Under the pieces are notes generated by a model. It did not search any database and had not been told where the DNA came from. It was given only the letters and a program-made list of their open reading frames with translations. A stretch of DNA of 64,000 nucleotides. Origin: CAVQCJ01 sp963711005 (GTDB lineage: Bacteria; Actinomycetota; Actinomycetes; Prado026). A program made the translations under genes and the position numbers. This document shows positions 61,130-64,000 of this stretch, in pieces (within the stretch, counting starts at the first letter, position 1; each line of letters starts with the position of its first letter). The stretch lies in NCBI GenBank assembly GCA_963711005.1, contig CAVQCJ010000004.1, forward strand, positions 186,001-250,000. The letters are read 5' to 3'.

Positions 61130-62509
61130 TCAGCCCTCGGCCGCGGCGGCGTCGCCGACCAGGTCGGCGACGGCTCCGGCGAACAGCCGGGTGTGCCGGT
61201 CGACGTCCTCCTGCCGGGTGTCCGGGCTCATCAGCGCCATGTTGTGGAACGGAGTGATGAGCACGCCGCGGTTGACCAGGTACAGGTGCAGGTACTCGTC
61301 GAGCGCGTCGTCGGTCGCGGCCGCCGCCTCGGTGCCGTTGCGCGGAGCGGGTGACGCGAACCGGTACTCGGAGCGGGCACCGAGCTGGCTGACCGACCAG
61401 TGCAGGTGGTGCGCGTCGATCGCGTCCTGAACCCCACGGGTGAACGACGTGGCCAGGTCGGTCATGCCGGCGAACGCCTCGTCGGTGAGGACGTGCTCGA
61501 GCGTGGCGCGCATGGCCGCGACGGACAGCGCGTTGCCGGCGAGCGTGCCGCCGACGCCGCCGACGTCGACGAGGTCGGCCTCCGGGTGCGCGCCGATGTC
61601 GTGCGCGAGCTTCTCGGTGATGCCGTACGCACCGCTGGGGATGCCGCCGCCGATGCTCTTGCCGATGACGAAGATGTCCGGCCGCAGCCCCCACTCGCGG
61701 GTGGCGCCGCCCGCCCCGGCCGAGATCGTGTGCGTCTCGTCGATGATCAGCAGCGCGCCGTACTTCGTCGCCAGCTCGCGCAGCCCGGCCATGAAGCCGG
61801 GCTCGGGCAGCACGATGCCGATGTTCGTCAGCGCCGGCTCGGTGAGGATCGCGGCGACGTCGCCGTGCGCGAGCTGGCGCTCGACGCCGGCCAGGTCGTT
61901 GAACTCGGCGACGCGCGAGGTCAACGCGACCGGGACGGGTGCGCCCGCGTTGCCGGGGCGTTCGACGGCCTCCCCGTCCGGGCCGGGAACCGCGAACGCC
62001 TCGTCGACGGAGCCGTGGTAGCAGTACGCGAACGTCAGGATCTTCGGCCGGCCGGTGGCCAGGCGCGCCAGCCTGAGCGCCCAGCGGTTCGCGTCGGTCG
62101 CGGTGAGCGTGAACGACCACAGCGGAAGCCCGAACCTGCGGGTGAGCTCGGCCCCGACCCACTCGGCCTCGGCCGTGGGCAGCATCGTGGTGATGCCGCC
62201 CTGCTCGCCCATGCGCTCGACCACCGCCTGCACGGTGGCCTTCGGGCTGTGGCCGGCCATCGCGCCGGTGTCGCCGAGCGCGAAGTCGACGTACTCGAGC
62301 CCGTCGACGTCGGTGATGCGGTTGCCGGACGCGGTGTCCAGGTAGAGCGGGAAACCGCCGCTCCACTTGGCCATCCACGTCATCGGCACCCGCCCGAACA
62401 GGTGACCGGCGGCGTCGAAGAGCTCGCGCGAGCGGGGGTGCGCGTCCGCGTAGTAGGCGCGCTCGCGCTCGATGAGGGCGTGCAGGAGGGGACGGTCGAT
62501 CGTGGTCAT
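61130..62509 (-). CDS. Class III PLP aminotransferase (glutamate-1-semialdehyde aminomutase-like)
   Basis: The product is 459 aa from the ATG at 62509; an upstream frame to 62536 has no support. PLP residues: I-D-E-T-H near 240 and the lysine in V-I-G-K-S-I-G-G-G-I-P. The fold and D-E-T-H-T pattern match GSA-aminomutase relatives that act on omega-amino acids or beta-amino acids rather than on tRNA-linked heme precursors. Operon with an SDR and Lrp suggests amino-acid breakdown. Confidence 0.88.
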   Translation of the reverse strand: MTTIDRPLLHALIERERAYYADAHPRSRELFDAAGHLFGRVPMTWMAKWSGGFPLYLDTASGNRITDVDGLEYVDFALGDTGAMAGHSPKATVQAVVERMGEQGGITTMLPTAEAEWVGAELTRRFGLPLWSFTLTATDANRWALRLARLATGRPKILTFAYCYHGSVDEAFAVPGPDGEAVERPGNAGAPVPVALTSRVAEFNDLAGVERQLAHGDVAAILTEPALTNIGIVLPEPGFMAGLRELATKYGALLIIDETHTISAGAGGATREWGLRPDIFVIGKSIGGGIPSGAYGITEKLAHDIGAHPEADLVDVGGVGGTLAGNALSVAAMRATLEHVLTDEAFAGMTDLATSFTRGVQDAIDAHHLHWSVSQLGARSEYRFASPAPRNGTEAAAATDDALDEYLHLYLVNRGVLITPFHNMALMSPDTRQEDVDRHTRLFAGAVADLVGDAAAAEG

Positions 62510-62594
62510 GTCCGGACCTTGGCCGCCGATCCGCAACCTGTCAAGGGGATGTCGCTTTCGATTCGAAAGTCCGCGCGGCCCCGGGTACGGCCAC

Positions 62595-62600
62595 TAGCCT
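62595..62600 (+). promoter_or_regulatory. -10 element (TAGCCT) of the membrane-META gene
   Basis: TAGCCT ends 7 nt before the GTG at 62608. It shares the short divergent spacer with the aminotransferase gene. Confidence 0.55.
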
Positions 62601-62607
62601 GCGCACG

Positions 62608-63606
62608 GTGAGCACGACACCGGGCGGCCGGATGGGCGGCTGGCGGGGCCCGGCCGCCGCCCGCCTGGCGCACGGCGCGACAGCGGCCGTGGTGATCGCC
62701 GCGCTGGTCCTGCAGGTCGCGCTGGTCGTCCGCAACGGGGTCGGGCCGATGGGCGTACGCCTGCTCGACCTCGCGAGCTACTTCACGATCCAGTCGAACG
62801 TGCTCGTGGCGGTGAGCGCGGTCGCGCTCGCGCTGCGCCCGGACCGCGACGGCCCGGTGTGGCGGGTGGTCCGGCTGGACGCGCTGCTGGGCATCACGGT
62901 CACCGGCGTCGTGTACGTCACGGTGCTTGCGCCGCTGCAGGACCTGAGCGGCGCGCCCGCTGTCGCGGACATCGGCCTGCACTACGCGAGTCCTGCGCTC
63001 GCCGTCCTCGCGTGGTTCGGCTACGGACCCCGGCGCCGCATCGACCGGCGGACGACCTGGCTGGCGCTGGTCTGGCCGGTCCTGTACTTCGCGTACACGC
63101 TCGTGCACGGTGCCGTCGCCGGCTGGTACCCCTACCCGTTCCTGAACGTCTTGGTGCACGGGTACGCGAGCGTCCTGGGCAACGCCGTGCTCGTGACCGC
63201 GCTGATGTTCGGCGTGGCGTTCCTGTACCGGCGCGGCGACCGTCGTCTCGGCCTGGCCCCGGCCGGGACAGCAGAGGTCGAGCTGGTCGGCAGCTGGCAG
63301 GTGGTACGGATCGGGGCGGCGCCGGTCCAGCGGGTCGAGCTCGACTTCGCCGCCGACGGCACCGTGAGCGGCAGCACCGGGGTGAACCGGCTGCACGGCG
63401 GTTACGAGGTCCGCGACGGCACCCTCCTCGTCGGCCCGCTGGTCACGACCCTGATGGCCGGGCCGCCGGCGGCGATGGCAGCCGAGGCCCGCCTGCTCGC
63501 CGTCCTGGCCGGGCCGCTGCGCGTGGTCGGTGCCGACGCGGGTGTGTGGCTGGTCGCGGAGCCGGACGCGCTCGTGCTCGAGCCGGCGACGGGCCCGACG
63601 CTCTGA
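62608..63606 (+). CDS. Pr6Pr-like membrane protein fused to a META domain
   Basis: The product is 332 aa from the GTG at 62608. The first 215 residues have about six membrane segments and the Pr6Pr/FAR-17a-like pattern (F-T-I-Q-S-N, then L-V-H-G and Y-P-Y-P-F-L-N). Residues about 225-325 form a META/HslJ-like beta domain (L-V-G-S-W-Q-V, L-D-F-A-A-D-G-T-V-S-G-S-T-G-V-N). The fusion is unusual to me. It is leaderless. Function unknown. Confidence 0.75.
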   Translation: MSTTPGGRMGGWRGPAAARLAHGATAAVVIAALVLQVALVVRNGVGPMGVRLLDLASYFTIQSNVLVAVSAVALALRPDRDGPVWRVVRLDALLGITVTGVVYVTVLAPLQDLSGAPAVADIGLHYASPALAVLAWFGYGPRRRIDRRTTWLALVWPVLYFAYTLVHGAVAGWYPYPFLNVLVHGYASVLGNAVLVTALMFGVAFLYRRGDRRLGLAPAGTAEVELVGSWQVVRIGAAPVQRVELDFAADGTVSGSTGVNRLHGGYEVRDGTLLVGPLVTTLMAGPPAAMAAEARLLAVLAGPLRVVGADAGVWLVAEPDALVLEPATGPTL

Positions 63607-63629
63607 CCGGACGCTCTCTGCGCGGGTCT

Positions 63630-64000
63630 CTAGCCGGACTCGCGCACCACCAGGTACGGGTCGAGCACGACGCAGGACTCGACCGGCTCTCCGGCCATCC
63701 GTGCGGTCAGCAGCCGCACCATCTCGCGGCCCATCGCCTCGACCGGCTGGTGCACCGTGGTCAGCGCGGGGGAGGAGTGCCGGGCGCTCGGCGAGTCGTC
63801 GAAGCCGACGACGGCGACGTCGCCGGGGACCTCCCGGCCGCGGGCCGCCAGGGTGCGCAGCACGCCGAGCGCCATCGGGTCGGACGCAGCGAACACCGCG
63901 TCCAGGTCCGGGCGCCGGTCGAGCAGGTCGGCCGCGGCGGCTGCACCGCTGTCCTCGCCGAAGTCGCCGTAGCCGACCAGCTCGTCGTCGACGTCGATGC
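63630..64000 (-). CDS. LacI-family regulator, C-terminal part (cut by window edge)
   Basis: About 123 residues are visible and the N-terminal DNA-binding part lies outside. The pattern F-A-A-S-D-P-M-A-L-G-V-L-R, then G-D-V-A-V-V-G-F-D-D-S, P-A-L-T-T-V-H-Q-P and L-V-V-R-E-S-G is typical of LacI/GalR sugar-responsive regulators. The ligand cannot be inferred. Confidence 0.9.
   Translation of the reverse strand, partial: IDVDDELVGYGDFGEDSGAAAAADLLDRRPDLDAVFAASDPMALGVLRTLAARGREVPGDVAVVGFDDSPSARHSSPALTTVHQPVEAMGREMVRLLTARMAGEPVESCVVLDPYLVVRESG

Overview
The window is very GC-rich, gene-dense chromosomal DNA with many GTG starts, ATGA/GTGA stop-start overlaps and several apparently leaderless promoters (a TANNNT -10 hexamer 6-8 nt before the start codon). 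Together with form I CO dehydrogenase, an actinobacterial LigB-type ATP-dependent DNA ligase, DUF222/HNH relics and DosR-like boxes, this points to an aerobic soil-type actinomycete (Actinomycetota). The genus cannot be read from the sequence. I saw no rRNA, tRNA, CRISPR array, prophage or intact insertion sequence.

Region 1 (1-16.2 kb) is the centrepiece: a large aerobic CO dehydrogenase (cox) locus. A forward operon carries a small protein, CoxD (MoxR ATPase), CoxE (VWA), a small protein ending in an (ED)8 tract and a GIY-YIG-like protein. It converges on a reverse operon of CoxM-CoxS-CoxL, XdhC-YHS, CoxG and five tiny single-TM proteins. A second complete CoxM-CoxS-CoxL set runs forward from the same divergent control region and ends against a LysR regulator. 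Both CoxL proteins carry the form I AYXCSFR active-site loop. The inverted repeat GAATAAG-N6-CTTA occurs in both the coxD-side and the divergent coxMSL promoters at nearly the same distance from a -10 element. A molybdate uptake operon (HTH-TOBE regulator, modA, modB, modC; 42.4-45.6 kb) could supply metal for the cofactor.

Region 2 (16.2-24.1 kb) holds a LuxR-type regulator, a small alpha-beta barrel protein, an unusual two-gene module (a 653-aa protein with four Cys-every-fourth-residue helical repeats and a 440-aa partner), a LysR regulator and a secreted HtrA-like protease.

Region 3 (24.1-35.5 kb) is energy and sugar metabolism: a DHA2-type MFS pump with a PLDc_N/SHOCT protein, cytochrome bd (cydAB), an SDR, type II NADH dehydrogenase, a GMC oxidoreductase, GH15, an aldose epimerase and a YceI protein.

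Region 4 (35.6-42.4 kb) has TetR, S-adenosylhomocysteinase and a DmdA-like GcvT-family methyltransferase, then LigB and a secreted endonuclease/exonuclease/phosphatase-family protein.

Region 5 (45.7-64 kb) is mixed: a Sir2 protein, a decayed cyclase beside an intact cNMP-binding protein, a DUF6421-like/SDR/threonine aldolase operon, a dimethylglycine/sarcosine dehydrogenase-like protein, an orphan LanC-like protein with a GNAT enzyme, DUF222/HNH relics flanking a DHFR-like gene, an Lrp/SDR/class III aminotransferase cluster, a membrane-META fusion and a LacI regulator cut by the right edge.
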